The notes under the pieces: model-generated
The model's database searches: none
The model's input: only the letters and a program-made list of their open reading frames with translations
Told to the model about the DNA's origin: nothing
Position numbers and translations under genes: made by a program
Shown here: positions 1-8,462 of the stretch, one piece after another
Layout: each line of letters begins with the position of its first letter
Position numbering within the stretch: position 1 is the first letter of the stretch
Source of the DNA: Halorubrum lacusprofundi ATCC 49239
GTDB lineage: Archaea > Halobacteriota > Halobacteria > Halobacteriales > Haloferacaceae
Assembly (NCBI RefSeq): GCF_000022205.1
Contig: NC_012029.1
Location: 620,001 to 684,000, forward strand
Direction: 5' to 3'
DNA length: 64,000 nucleotides

Positions 1-57
<57 letters not shown>

Positions 58-93
58 TGGTGTACGGGGATGCGGTCGACGGCTTTGATGATG

Positions 94-505
94 GTTTATA
101 ACTGGGATCTGGTGCCGCAGGAGCGAACTTCGCCAAAGCCCCAGTCGCTCGGTTATAAGCGGTTGACGACTGATCGACGGTGAACACCTCCAAAGCCCTA
201 GTCGCGAGGGCGGTGCACGCTCGCTGCGCTCCTCGTCGCTCGTTTCACTCGCTCCTCGTCGCTCGTTTCACTCGCTCCTGCGGTGCTTGCGTCGCCTGCA
301 CCGCCCTCGCGACTGCCCCTTTGAGTCCCGCCCCGACCGCACCGCAACCGCAGCCTCACGCCTCCCCAGCCTCGTCGGTCACCCTCCGCGTTGCTCCGGG
401 TGCCCGAGTCCCTCGCGGGCGGTTCGCGCCTGTTGGGCGCTCACCGGCGCGCCACCGCTGTCGGTTTATAAGTGGCCGACGCCGTCTCTCCGGGTTTATA
501 AGCGA
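94..505 (-). repeat. Intergenic repeat family, copy R1
   Basis: Read on the minus strand, this copy has all the blocks of the family: GGTGGCGCG near 455, GCGAGGGACTCG near 412, CGAGGCTGGGGAGGCGTGAG (373-354), GGGACTCAAAGGGGC (329-315), then a long stem, then AGGGCTTTGGAGGTG and two tail units ending in TTATAA boxes (about 151 and 95). The stem is perfect over 18 pairs, 200-217 with 297-314, with a loop of 79 bases. Further TTTATAA boxes at 464-470 and 494-500 flank the other side. It lies directly against the insertion element on the left. No credible gene is present; reading frames across it are compositional artefacts. Confidence 0.85.
228..273. repeat. Tandem duplication of 23 bases inside R1
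   Basis: Bases 228-250 and 251-273 are identical (unit begins GCTCCTCGTCGC and ends GTTTCACTC). Both lie in the loop of the long stem of R1, so the loop grew without disturbing the stem arms. Confidence 0.9.
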
Positions 506-506
506 C

Positions 507-1211
507 TCATTCGCCAACGTCGTCGCCGCGCAGTCCGTCGACGAGTCCTCTGAGCGTCGCGAGCGGGTACTGGCCGGGCGCCGTTGCGTTCGCGGGATCG
601 ACGGGCGCGTAGCCGATTTTCGAGCCGTACAGGGGGGTGACCGCGCGGGTGTGCCGGCCGGGTTCGCCCATGCACATCGTCGCGACGCGATGGCCCGCCG
701 CGGTCGCCTCGTGGGTCGCCTCGATCATCGCGAGCGCGTCCTCGGACGCGGCCGCGGTCGTCGCCAGCTTTCCCACGTCGCCTTCGGCGGCCGCGTCGGC
801 GAGCAGGTCAACGAGCGCCGCGGGCTCGGGCGTCGACTCAAAGTCGTGGACCGAGACGACCACCGCGACGTCTGTCTCGCGGGCCGTATTCCGGAGTGCG
901 GTCGCGTGTGACTCCTCTCCCTCCGGTGCGTTCCCGCGGAGGGCGGCAAGCTCGATGTCGACGGCGGCGACTGCGTCGTGGGTGAGCGCGGTTGTGAGCG
1001 CGTCGTACCGTCCGAGGTCGTCGGCCTCGCCGCCCTCCCACGACGCCCGGTTCGTGACGAGCAGCGGGAGCTCGCCGTCGTACGTGTCAAGCTGGGCGAG
1101 CGGGTCACTCGCCAGATCCATCCGGAACTCCACGGCGTCGGCGTGCTCACGGGCCTGCGGCTCCTCCGAGAGGTCGGCCGTGCTCGCGGTCAGGACGAAC
1201 TCCTCGAACAT
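507..1211 (-). CDS. aroD: 3-dehydroquinate dehydratase, type I
   Basis: Third step of the shikimate pathway: dehydration of 3-dehydroquinate to 3-dehydroshikimate through a Schiff base. The 234-residue protein has the length of type I enzymes. The expected residues are visible: the EFRMD strand near residue 28, the catalytic histidine in VSVHDFE, and the Schiff-base lysine in VGKLATTA. The end PGQYPLATLRGLVD matches the family C-terminus. A TATA-like CATAAGT lies about 24 bases upstream of the ATG, so the message is probably leaderless and independent of tfb, which precedes it on the same strand after an 88-base gap. Assignment is firm. Confidence 0.95.
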   Translation of the reverse strand: MFEEFVLTASTADLSEEPQAREHADAVEFRMDLASDPLAQLDTYDGELPLLVTNRASWEGGEADDLGRYDALTTALTHDAVAAVDIELAALRGNAPEGEESHATALRNTARETDVAVVVSVHDFESTPEPAALVDLLADAAAEGDVGKLATTAAASEDALAMIEATHEATAAGHRVATMCMGEPGRHTRAVTPLYGSKIGYAPVDPANATAPGQYPLATLRGLVDGLRGDDVGE

Positions 1212-1299
1212 ACGCGAGGCTTCCAGGGGCGGGGACTTATGTGTGTACGTCTGGCGCGAAACGGAACCGACAGCGTCAGAAATGGGTCGTCCGGTCAGC

Positions 1300-2274
1300 T
1301 CAGGCGACGAGGCCGTCCTCGGCCTCTAACAGCTCGTGGTACCGGTTCCGGATGGTGACCTCGCTGATGTCGGCGACCTCCGAGACGGCGGCCTGCGTCG
1401 TCTTCTCGTTGGTGAGGAGGGCGGCGGCGTAGACGGCGGCCGCGGCGAGGCCCACCGGCGACTTGCCCGAGTGGACGCCCTTCTCCTTGGCGTTGCGCAG
1501 GAGGCTCTTCGCGCGCATCTCGGACTCCTCGGAGAGCTCCAGGTCGGAGGCGAACCGGGGGACGTACTGCTCGGGGTCGGCCGGCTTCACTTCGAGCTTG
1601 AGCTCGCGGACGACGTAGCGGTACGTCCGGGCGATCTCGGCCTTCTCGACGCGGGACACGTCGGCGATCTCGTCGAGGCTGCGCGGGACGCCGGCCATCC
1701 GGGCGGCGGCGTACACGCAGGAGGTCGAGACGCCCTCGATAGAGCGACCGGGGAGCAGATCCTCGTCGAGCGCGCGGCGGTAGATAACGGAGGCCGTCTC
1801 GCGGACGTTGTCCGGGAGGCCCTGCGCGCTGGCCATCCGGTCGATCTCGCCGAGCGCCTGCTTGAGGTTGCGCTCCTTCGAGTCGCGGGTGCGGAACCGC
1901 TCGTTCCACTTGCGGAGCCGCTGCATCTTCTGGCGCTGGCGCGCGCCGAGCGACCGACCGTACGCGTCCTTGTCGCGCCAGTCGATGTTCGTCGAGAGCC
2001 CCTTGTCGTGCATCGTGTTGGTTGTCGGGGCGCCGACGCGGCTCTTCTCGTCTTTCTCTCGGGAGTCGAACGCGCGCCACTCCGGCCCGCGGTCAACCGA
2101 GTCGGCCTCGACGACGAGCCCGCAGTCGGCGCAGACGCTCTCGCCGTGTTCCTCGTCGTTGATGACGTTGCCGTCGCACTCCGGACAGCTCAACGTCTCG
2201 TCAGTCTGTTCCGATTCCTTCTCGTCTGTCTCTGTTCGGGAGCGACTCCCCCGCGTGTGTAGTCGTTCACTCAT
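1300..2274 (-). CDS. tfb: Transcription initiation factor IIB (TFB)
   Basis: Basal archaeal transcription factor that bridges TBP on the TATA/BRE element and RNA polymerase. The 324-residue protein starts with an acidic haloarchaeal tail and an N-terminal zinc ribbon (CPEC near residue 28, CADC near 46). The B-finger region (EWRAFDSREKDEKSRVG) and two cyclin-like repeats follow. The open frame continues far upstream, but the ATG at 2274 fits best: TFB homology starts here and a purine-rich GAGGGGG sits 8-10 bases before it. A TATA-like TTTTAAG at 2344-2350 predicts a 5' leader of about 45 bases, unlike the leaderless genes around it. Haloarchaea usually carry several TFB paralogues; which one this is cannot be told here. 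Confidence 0.95.
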   Translation of the reverse strand: MSERLHTRGSRSRTETDEKESEQTDETLSCPECDGNVINDEEHGESVCADCGLVVEADSVDRGPEWRAFDSREKDEKSRVGAPTTNTMHDKGLSTNIDWRDKDAYGRSLGARQRQKMQRLRKWNERFRTRDSKERNLKQALGEIDRMASAQGLPDNVRETASVIYRRALDEDLLPGRSIEGVSTSCVYAAARMAGVPRSLDEIADVSRVEKAEIARTYRYVVRELKLEVKPADPEQYVPRFASDLELSEESEMRAKSLLRNAKEKGVHSGKSPVGLAAAAVYAAALLTNEKTTQAAVSEVADISEVTIRNRYHELLEAEDGLVA

Positions 2275-2343
2275 GGCTAAACCCCCTCTCGGTAACTGAA
2301 CACGGCCCGAGAGCGATCTTGTCCAATAGAGGGCGGAACCAAA

Positions 2344-2350
2344 CTTAAAA
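2344..2350 (-). promoter_or_regulatory. TATA box for tfb
   Basis: TTTTAAG on the minus strand, 70-76 bases before the tfb ATG; predicts a start of transcription near 2320 and a leader of about 45 bases containing the GAGGGGG ribosome-binding-like site. Confidence 0.5.
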
Positions 2351-2463
2351 CGACCGGAACGTGTCGCCGGAATCCCGACGAAAGGACACGATCTATCACG
2401 TGTTTTCGGGGATATCGCCTGCCGACCGAAACGCTTGGGCCGGCAGCGTCCGATCCGCTCCCC

Positions 2464-3240
2464 ATGAGCGATCCACGCGTCGTCTCGCTGGCACCGAGTG
2501 CGACAGCGACCGTAACCGCTCTCGGCGCCGCCGAGATCCTGGTCGGCGTCACGAACCACTGCGATCTCTCGGAAGACGCGGGCGCCACGCACGGGATGGA
2601 TTCTCCCGCTGCCCTCGGCGGGTGGCTGAACCCCGACCTCGACCGCGTCGCCGACCTCGATCCCGACGCCGTCCTCACCAGCGACGGGCTCCAGAGCGAT
2701 CTCGCCGACGACTGCCGCGAGCGCGGGTTCGCCGTTCGGCACCGCGAGCCCGCGACGCTCGACGAGGTAGTCGCGACCTTTGCCGCCCGCGGTGCGGACG
2801 TGGGGCGATCTGAGGCCGGCGACCGTCTCGCTGCCGAGGCTCGGGAGCGACTCGACCGGATCGCCGGCGCGGTCGTGGATCGCCCGCGCCCGATCGTCTA
2901 CTGTGAGGAGTGGTCCGACCCGCCGATGGCCGCCGGCAACTGGGTCCCCGACGCCGTGCGCGCCGCCGGCGGCCGATACCCCTTCGTCGACCCCGGCGAG
3001 CGCTCCCGCGAGGTCGACCTCGCCGCCGTCGAGCGGGCCACCCCCGACCACGTCGTCGTCCACGTCTGCGGCCACGGCGATCGGATCGATCCCGCGACCG
3101 TCGAGGAACGCGACTGGGCCGTCGACGCCCCCGTCCACGTGATCGACGACTCCCTCTTGAACCAGCCGAGCCCCGCGCTGATCGACGGCGTCGAGCGGCT
3201 GGCGAGGCTGTTCCATCCCGAGATCGAGACGTATTCGTAG
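2464..3240 (+). CDS. BtuF-like helical-backbone metal/corrinoid receptor, cytosolic form
   Basis: 258 residues with the two-lobed fold of ABC-type cobalamin and iron binding proteins: VVSLAPSATATVTALGAAE at the N-terminus, a DPDAVLTSDG strand, a long linking helix (about 115-140), and VVVHVCGHGDR in the second lobe. There is no signal peptide, Tat motif or lipobox, so it probably acts in the cytoplasm rather than as a transporter receptor. No permease or ATPase is adjacent. Haloarchaea often annotate such proteins as cobalamin-binding; the ligand here is not known. It ends 20 bases before the next gene, which suggests cotranscription. Confidence 0.75.
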   Translation: MSDPRVVSLAPSATATVTALGAAEILVGVTNHCDLSEDAGATHGMDSPAALGGWLNPDLDRVADLDPDAVLTSDGLQSDLADDCRERGFAVRHREPATLDEVVATFAARGADVGRSEAGDRLAAEARERLDRIAGAVVDRPRPIVYCEEWSDPPMAAGNWVPDAVRAAGGRYPFVDPGERSREVDLAAVERATPDHVVVHVCGHGDRIDPATVEERDWAVDAPVHVIDDSLLNQPSPALIDGVERLARLFHPEIETYS

Positions 3241-3260
3241 CCGGTCGCTCGATAACGGGT

Positions 3261-3854
3261 ATGCGAATCGGCGTCGGCAGCGGCAACCCGGTGAAGCGGC
3301 GCGCGGTCGAACAGGCGCTCGGTATCGCGACCGAGTCCGGCCCCGGAGCGGATCCCCGCGACGCCGAGTCGTCCCTTCTCGACGGCCTCCCCGACGACCC
3401 GGAGACGGTCGCGGTCGAGGCCGTTCCGGTCCCCTCCGGTGTGAGCGAACAGCCGACCGGCCACACCGAGACGATCGCCGGCGCGGAGAACCGGGCTGCG
3501 GCCGTCCTCGACACGGAGCCCGACACGTACGACCTCGCGGTCGGTATCGAGGGCGGCGTCGCCCACTTCGACGGCGCAGACGGAATCTTTCTCGTGATGT
3601 GGGCCGCCGTCTCGGACGGGTCACGGGTCGGCCGCGGCGCGGGGCCGAGCCTGGAACTCCCCGCTTCAGTCGCCACCCGGATCGAGGACGGGGAGGAGCT
3701 CGGCCCCGTGATGGACGACGTCCTCGACACGACCGGCGTGGCGAGACGCGGTGGCGCCGCTGGCGCGCTCACAAACGGCCGCGTCGACCGCGCGGGCGCC
3801 CTCGCGACCGCGGTCGCGAGCGCCTTTGGCCCGTTCGTCTCCGACGTATACTGA
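3261..3854 (+). CDS. Inosine/xanthosine triphosphatase (DUF84 family)
   Basis: House-cleaning nucleotidase that hydrolyses ITP and XTP so that they are not built into nucleic acids. The 197-residue protein opens with MRIGVGSGNPVKRRAVEQAL, where the SGNPVK loop is the family signature, and continues with GVSEQPTGHTETIAGAENRA and VGIEGG, both typical of DUF84/YjjX proteins. The frame is open far upstream, but the ATG at 3261 begins exactly at the family N-terminus. The last codons and the stop lie in a 22-base tandem duplication (3837-3880). Confidence 0.85.
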   Translation: MRIGVGSGNPVKRRAVEQALGIATESGPGADPRDAESSLLDGLPDDPETVAVEAVPVPSGVSEQPTGHTETIAGAENRAAAVLDTEPDTYDLAVGIEGGVAHFDGADGIFLVMWAAVSDGSRVGRGAGPSLELPASVATRIEDGEELGPVMDDVLDTTGVARRGGAAGALTNGRVDRAGALATAVASAFGPFVSDVY

Positions 3855-3880
3855 TCCTGTCTCCGACGTGTACTGATCCG
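3837..3880. repeat. 22-base tandem duplication spanning a stop codon
   Basis: Two units, 3837-3858 and 3859-3880, differ at two positions. Unit 1 encodes the last five residues and the stop of the triphosphatase gene; unit 2 is downstream of the stop. Confidence 0.9.
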
Positions 3881-3998
3881 GACCACGGGCACCCCCGACG
3901 TTCGAGGATCGTACCGAAACCCGGTGGTCGTCCCCCCGCTGTGACCTCTTCAGCAAGGAAAATCGCATGACTGCGGCGTGTTAACCCGGTCTACCAAC

Positions 3999-4006
3999 CG
4001 CCTTAT
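3999..4006 (+). promoter_or_regulatory. TATA box for the 4031 gene
   Basis: CTTATCAG centred 28 bases before the ATG at 4031, the spacing expected for a leaderless haloarchaeal transcript. Confidence 0.55.
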
Positions 4007-4030
4007 CAGGTAACACGACCTGTATCGGGT

Positions 4031-4285
4031 ATGAGCACGGTCCAATCGGACGCGGTCGCCGTCGAATCAGCCGGCCTCTCCGCGAAACAGGCGAGCATCC
4101 TGCGGTACCTCCGCGAAAACGCCGCCGAGCAGACGTACTTCAAGTCGCGGCTGATCGCCGACGAGCTCGATCTCTCGGCGAAGGAGGTCGGTGCGAACAT
4201 GAGCGCGGTCGCCGACGCGGCCGCAGACATCGATGTCGAGAAGTGGGGCTACTCGTCGGGGACGACGTGGATGGTCACGGCGTAG
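4031..4285 (+). CDS. Small winged-helix-like haloarchaeal protein
   Basis: 84 residues. Residues 15-60 (LSAKQASILRYLRENAAEQ, then LIADELDLSAKEVGANMSAV) read like a helix-turn-helix: a helix, an ELDLS turn and a recognition helix, followed by a short wing ending in SSGTTWMV. This is a common haloarchaeal conserved protein (I believe DUF7123). A DNA-binding role is inferred from the helix pattern only. It has its own leaderless promoter and is convergent with the regulator at 4319. Confidence 0.75.
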   Translation: MSTVQSDAVAVESAGLSAKQASILRYLRENAAEQTYFKSRLIADELDLSAKEVGANMSAVADAAADIDVEKWGYSSGTTWMVTA

Positions 4286-4318
4286 GAGCGCAGTCCACCC
4301 TCCCAGCGAGCGGGTCGA

Positions 4319-4945
4319 TTACGGGTCGTACGCGACCAGCGACGCCGCATCGTCTGCGAAGGCGACGGCGTCAGCGTCGAAGGAGTCAGCGTATCGAACC
4401 ACGAGCGTGAGTAGCCGCTCTGGTTCGGTCAGCGTGTAGCCGTCGGTCCGGTCGAGGAGGCCGGCCGCCTCGAGGTCAGCGGCGGCGGTGCTCACCGTCG
4501 GCCGGGAGACGCCCAGTTCGGCGGCCAGTTCCGCGCCGGTCGCTGTCGGATCGCGCAACAGCGCGAGTATCATCCCGCGAGGGGTGTCGCGCCGAAGGTA
4601 CCCGAGCGCGCGCTTGTCGAGCCCGTCAAACCTGCCAGCCGGGAAGTACCGACGGTAGTCGGCGTCCTTTGTCGACTCGATTTCACTGTCCTCCTCCAGT
4701 TTTTGGAGGTGGTGTTGTGCCTCCCCAGTTCCGAGGTGGAGGTCGTCGCGGAGCTTCGAGAAGTGAGCGCCGGGGGTCGTCGGCACGTACCCGCGGATCG
4801 CCTCGCGGGTCTCGTTCGTATCGGCTTGTTCGGTGTCGTCGTTCCCGGTTCCGGCGCTCGCGGTCCCGACGAACGGTGCGGCGGCTCCGATGGCGGCGAA
4901 CCGCCGGAGCGTCTCGCGTTTCCGTCCGTCGATCCCGTCGGTCAC
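4319..4945 (-). CDS. Winged helix-turn-helix regulator with a signal-like N-terminus
   Basis: About 208 residues from a GTG at 4945; a longer GTG start at 4978 is also open. Two winged helices can be seen: one around TTPGAHFSKLRDDLHLGTGEAQHHLQKLE (about 50-80) and a second around DPTATGAELAAELGVSRPTVSTAAADLEAAGLL (about 130-165). This two-wHTH arrangement is common in haloarchaeal regulators. The odd part is the start: RKRETLRRF followed by AAIGAAAPFVGTASA, which resembles a Tat or Sec signal or a membrane anchor. The target is unknown. Confidence 0.7.
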   Translation of the reverse strand: MTDGIDGRKRETLRRFAAIGAAAPFVGTASAGTGNDDTEQADTNETREAIRGYVPTTPGAHFSKLRDDLHLGTGEAQHHLQKLEEDSEIESTKDADYRRYFPAGRFDGLDKRALGYLRRDTPRGMILALLRDPTATGAELAAELGVSRPTVSTAAADLEAAGLLDRTDGYTLTEPERLLTLVVRYADSFDADAVAFADDAASLVAYDP

Positions 4946-5057
4946 GAAACGTAATAGTATTTGAATCGACAAAAACACTTCGTTCGGGCGTATTGGACGG
5001 TGTCACACGATCGACGCCGGTCGTAAAATCGTTGACGACGGCGGTGAAAGGTCTCGC

Positions 5058-6200
5058 TCAGCTCTCGCGCTCGGTCTCCACGTCCTCGTCGACGGCCTCT
5101 TCGTCCATCTCTTGGATGACCTCGTCGGCCGACTTGATGTCTGCGCCGGCGCCGCCGGCCTTGACCGCCTCAGCCTCCTTTTCTAGCTCCTCGACGTCCA
5201 TCTCCGCGGACTCCTCGATCTGGCCGAGGATCTCGTCGATGTCGTCGAGCCCGAGCATCTTCCGGGTGTCGGCGTCGAACTCCTTGCCGTCGAGCCCCTC
5301 CATCTCCTGAACGTCGGAGCCGGACAGCGCCTTGCCGTAGCGACCGACGAGGCTGGTGAGCTCCTGCGGGAGTACGAACGTCGTGGATTCGCCCTTCCCG
5401 ATCTCCTCTAAGGTCTCCATCCCGCGCTCGATGATGGCGCGCTCGCCCATCGACTCGGCGGAGCGGGCGCGGAGGACGGTCGAGATCGCGTCACCCTGCG
5501 CTTCGAGGATCTGGGACTGCTTTTCACCCTGTGCGCGGATGATGTTCGACTGTTTGTCACCTTCGGCCTGCTCGACCGCGGAGCGGCGTTCCCCCTGCGC
5601 TTCGAGGATCATCGCGCGGCGGCGGCGCTCGGCAGAGGTCTGCTGCTCCATCGCCTGCTGGACATCCTTCGAGGGGTTGACCTCGCGGACCTCGACGCTC
5701 TCGACGCGGATCCCCCACTCGTCGGTCGGTTCGTCCAGCTCCTTGCGGATCTTCGCGTTGATCTCTTGGCGCTTGTTCAGCGTGTCGTCGAGTTCCATGT
5801 CGCCGAGGACGGCGCGGAGCGTAGTCTGCGCGAGATTCGAGACGGCCTTCTTGTAGTCGTCCACTTCGAGAAACGCCTTCTTGGCGTCCATCACCTTGAT
5901 GTAGACGACCGCGTCCGCCGTCACCGGCGAGTTGTCCCGCGTGATCGCTTCTTGGCGGGGAACGTCCAGCGTCTGGGTCCGCATATCGAACGCGTAGGTG
6001 CGGGAGACGAACGGTGGAATGAGGTTGATCCCGGGTTCAAGCAGCTTCCGGTACTCGCCGAACACCGTGAGTGTCTTTTTCTCGTAGGCGTCGACGATCT
6101 CGAACGACTGCCAGAGCGTGATGACCACGAGCAGCAGGAAGAGCAGCCCGACGCTCACCAGGCCGAACCCGAGGCCGGATTGGAGGGTAATCGGATCCAT
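5058..6200 (-). CDS. SPFH/band 7 (stomatin-like) membrane protein
   Basis: 380 residues. One membrane segment (residues 8-30) is followed by an SPFH domain with the stomatin signature: VFGEYRKLLEPGINLIPPF, TRDNSPVTADAVVYIKV and RAVLGDMELDDTL. Then comes a long charged coiled coil of short repeats (EAQGERRSAVEQAEGDKQS and similar), and an acidic C-terminal tail with an NFeD-like absence of further membrane segments. Such proteins form membrane scaffolds, often with an NfeD protease partner, but none is adjacent. TATTAAG at 6223-6230 lies 28 bases before the ATG, so the transcript is probably leaderless. Confidence 0.9.
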   Translation of the reverse strand: MDPITLQSGLGFGLVSVGLLFLLLVVITLWQSFEIVDAYEKKTLTVFGEYRKLLEPGINLIPPFVSRTYAFDMRTQTLDVPRQEAITRDNSPVTADAVVYIKVMDAKKAFLEVDDYKKAVSNLAQTTLRAVLGDMELDDTLNKRQEINAKIRKELDEPTDEWGIRVESVEVREVNPSKDVQQAMEQQTSAERRRRAMILEAQGERRSAVEQAEGDKQSNIIRAQGEKQSQILEAQGDAISTVLRARSAESMGERAIIERGMETLEEIGKGESTTFVLPQELTSLVGRYGKALSGSDVQEMEGLDGKEFDADTRKMLGLDDIDEILGQIEESAEMDVEELEKEAEAVKAGGAGADIKSADEVIQEMDEEAVDEDVETERES

Positions 6201-6346
6201 GTCACGACGTTAGGCCATCCTGTTCTTAATACTTCGGCCGACGTCGGACAAACTCCTCGCGAATCGCACGGCTCCACCCGCCCGCCGGTGATCTATGCGC
6301 TCCGCAGATAACAAACCCTAAAACCCGGCTCGGCGACCAATCTCGT

Positions 6347-7132
6347 ATGTATTTGCGGTTCGTCGGGCGGCTCGGGCTCGCGGACGCGGTGACGGTGGCG
6401 AACGCGGCGGTCGGCTTTCTTGCGGTCGTCGCCGCCGCCGTCGATCCTCAGCTCGCGGCCCGTCTCATCCTGCTCGCCGCAGTTGCGGACGGGCTCGACG
6501 GGGTCGTGGCACGCCACCGCGGATCCACTGACGCCGGGCCGTACCTCGACTCGCTGGCGGACGTGGCGTCGTTCGGGGTCGCACCCGCCGCACTCGTGGC
6601 GTTCGTCGTCCTCGACGCACGCTCGTTCGCGACCGATCCGATCCTCGTCGCCGCCGGCGTCGGCGTCGCGGCCCTGTTCGTCTCGATGGCGGTCGCCCGG
6701 CTCGGGATGTACACGGCCTACGACGCCGACGAGCGCGAGACGGTGGGCGTGCCGACGACGTTGGCGGCGACGGTGCTCGCCGCGGCCGTCATCGCCGGCT
6801 ACACCGCTCCCGCGTTGCTCATCGCGGCGACCGCCGCGTTCGCGCTGCTGATGGGGTCGACGGTCACGTACCCCGACCTCCACGCGCAGGACGCGCTCGT
6901 GATGGGCGTCGTGCAGGCGGCCGTGATCCTCACTCCGGTCGGCCACATGGTCACGTCACTCCTCCCGGCGTGGATCGGCGAGGGGTTCGCGTTCGCGCTG
7001 CTGTTCCTCTCCGTCGGCTACCTAATCCTCGGACCGCGATTCTACTGGGGCGACGGGATCCGGTCGCCGACGGACGTGGAGGACGCGAAAGACGCGACGG
7101 ACGCCGACGCCGTTGAAGACCGCGGCGCCTGA
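6347..7132 (+). CDS. pssA: CDP-alcohol phosphatidyltransferase; archaetidylserine synthase
   Basis: 261-residue membrane enzyme that joins CDP-archaeol and serine. The CDP-alcohol motif is complete: DGLDGVVAR then GPYLDSLAD, holding the metal-binding aspartates; the spacing between AR and G is seven residues, as in archaeal members. About six to seven membrane segments follow. In Haloferax volcanii PssA and PssD make archaetidylethanolamine, which is needed for ArtA (archaeosortase) anchoring of S-layer proteins; a pssD gene is not in view. A CCTAAAAC box about 28 bases upstream suggests leaderless transcription. The acidic tail (VEDAKDATDADAVED) is typical haloarchaeal adornment. Confidence 0.85.
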   Translation: MYLRFVGRLGLADAVTVANAAVGFLAVVAAAVDPQLAARLILLAAVADGLDGVVARHRGSTDAGPYLDSLADVASFGVAPAALVAFVVLDARSFATDPILVAAGVGVAALFVSMAVARLGMYTAYDADERETVGVPTTLAATVLAAAVIAGYTAPALLIAATAAFALLMGSTVTYPDLHAQDALVMGVVQAAVILTPVGHMVTSLLPAWIGEGFAFALLFLSVGYLILGPRFYWGDGIRSPTDVEDAKDATDADAVEDRGA

Positions 7133-7249
7133 CTCGTCAGGTTCGGAAGTCTGTTCGATCGGTTCAGTCGGTTCTAACGAGAAAAAGCGAAACGACGAAA
7201 AATACTGACAGAAGCGGATCTACGTCGATTTCGACCGGAGCGACCGCGT

Positions 7250-7981
7250 CTACAGCAGGTCGTCGAAGTCCTTGTAGCGAGTGATGTCGACGCCATCGTC
7301 GGTGACGACGGCGACGTTGATCCCGTTGCCGGACGCGAGGTCGCGCTCGACGGCAGACTGGATCGCCTTCGCGGCCATGGTCTTGGCCTCGTCGACGGTC
7401 ACGTCGTCGTCGTACTCCTGTTCGAGGACACCAAGGGCGTACTGGGAGCCGGAGCCGGTGACGGTGTACTCCTCCTCAGTCGTGCCGCCGAGGGCGTCGA
7501 TGGAGTAGATGTGGGAGCCCTCGTCGTCGACGCCGCCGAGGATCGGCTGGACGATGTAGAACGCGCCCGATCGGAGGAGGTTCCCGGTGAGCGTCGACAG
7601 CGCCTCCATGGACATGTCCTTGCCGCGGCGGGTTTCGTAGAGGCTCGTCTCGGCTTTTAGCGTCGAGATGAGGTTCTGGGCGGCGGAGACCGAGCCGGCG
7701 ATGGTCAGCGCGCCGCGGGGATGGACCTCCTCGACCTTCTGGACGTCCTTCGAGGAGACCATGCCGCCGAGAGAGGCGCGCATGTCAGTCGCCATCACGA
7801 CGCCGTCGGCGGTCTTGATGCCGACCGTCGTGGTCCCGGTCTTCATTTCGCCCTCGCCGTCGGCCTGCGCCGCGCGGCGTTCGCTGTGTTCGAACTCGCC
7901 AATCTCCGGTCCGAAGACGGGCTGATCGCGGCCTAACTCCTCGGCCGGCCCGTCAGAGAGGTCGCCAGTCGGTGTTCGCAT
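7250..7981 (-). CDS. psmB: Proteasome subunit beta
   Basis: Catalytic subunit of the archaeal 20S proteasome. The 243-residue precursor has a propeptide of about 50 residues ending in KTG, followed by the nucleophilic threonine of TTTVGIKTADG. Downstream are the conserved ATDMRAS, GSVSAAQNL, LLRSGAFYIVQPILGGVD and GSGSQYALGVLE segments. The ATG at 7981 (MRTPTGD) is chosen over an upstream start because Haloferax PsmB starts alike and because a TATA box (8007-8013) sits 29 bases upstream. No alpha subunit gene is adjacent, which is usual in haloarchaea. Confidence 0.95.
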   Translation of the reverse strand: MRTPTGDLSDGPAEELGRDQPVFGPEIGEFEHSERRAAQADGEGEMKTGTTTVGIKTADGVVMATDMRASLGGMVSSKDVQKVEEVHPRGALTIAGSVSAAQNLISTLKAETSLYETRRGKDMSMEALSTLTGNLLRSGAFYIVQPILGGVDDEGSHIYSIDALGGTTEEEYTVTGSGSQYALGVLEQEYDDDVTVDEAKTMAAKAIQSAVERDLASGNGINVAVVTDDGVDITRYKDFDDLL

Positions 7982-8006
7982 TACGCCTTCGTTGGCCCGG
8001 CGCGCT

Positions 8007-8013
8007 GATAAAG
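8007..8013 (-). promoter_or_regulatory. TATA box for psmB
   Basis: CTTTATC on the minus strand, centred 29 bases from the psmB ATG; supports a leaderless message and the 7981 start. Confidence 0.6.
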
Positions 8014-8180
8014 GCAACCCTTCGGGGACCGACCGCCGGTTCCGACGGGTCTATGCGTTGGCGAATGCCTCGATGCCATTTATAAGCAACTAGGTACGCG
8101 AACCAACCGCGAACGCGGTGATTTTGGTCCGTCTCGACGCTTCCCTCCGGCTCACACGAATTGTTCGTCTCGGATCGCAT

Positions 8181-8368
8181 GTGGCGGCGCGTGCCCGTGA
8201 GCGGCCGTCAGGCCGCGAGCGGCACGCGCGAGGGAGCCCGCGGCCGCCTCTGGCGGCCGCGGCGAGGCTGGGGAGGCGTGAGGCTGCGGTTACCGTGCGG
8301 TGTGAGCCGTCCTCGGCGGCTGGGGCTTTGGAAGTGATCGCCTTCCCAGCACTGATCGCTTATAAACA
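8181..8368 (+). repeat. Intergenic repeat family, copy R2 (short form)
   Basis: Contains GGCGGCGCGTGCC, hairpin I (GCGGCC/GGCCGC around 8201-8216), GGCACGCGCGAGGGAG, hairpin II with a perfect 11-pair stem (8238-8248 with 8252-8262, loop TCT), CGAGGCTGGGGAGGCGTGAGG, and GGCTGGGGCTTTGGAAGTG followed by a CTTATAAAC box. The CTCAAAGGGGC block and most of the long stem are missing; only AGCCG/CGGCT remains. The preceding 8018-8180 holds the psmB promoter and a TTTATAA at 8079 but no gene. Confidence 0.85.
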
Positions 8369-8462
8369 ACGACCGGATCCGAATCGGCGACGCTCCTGAG
8401 AAGCGGGCGCTTTTGAAAAGGAACTGTCCGAAAACGGAGCGGTTACGACGGCGTCGACGCGT

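Noticed and set aside
180-911. 243-residue frame overlapping R1 and aroD
   Set aside because: Arg/Ala-rich composition, no motif, antisense to aroD and crossing the repeat; a GC-driven artefact.
2275-3624. Upstream extension of the tfb reading frame
   Set aside because: It is antisense to two good genes, very Arg-rich, and TFB homology starts at 2274.
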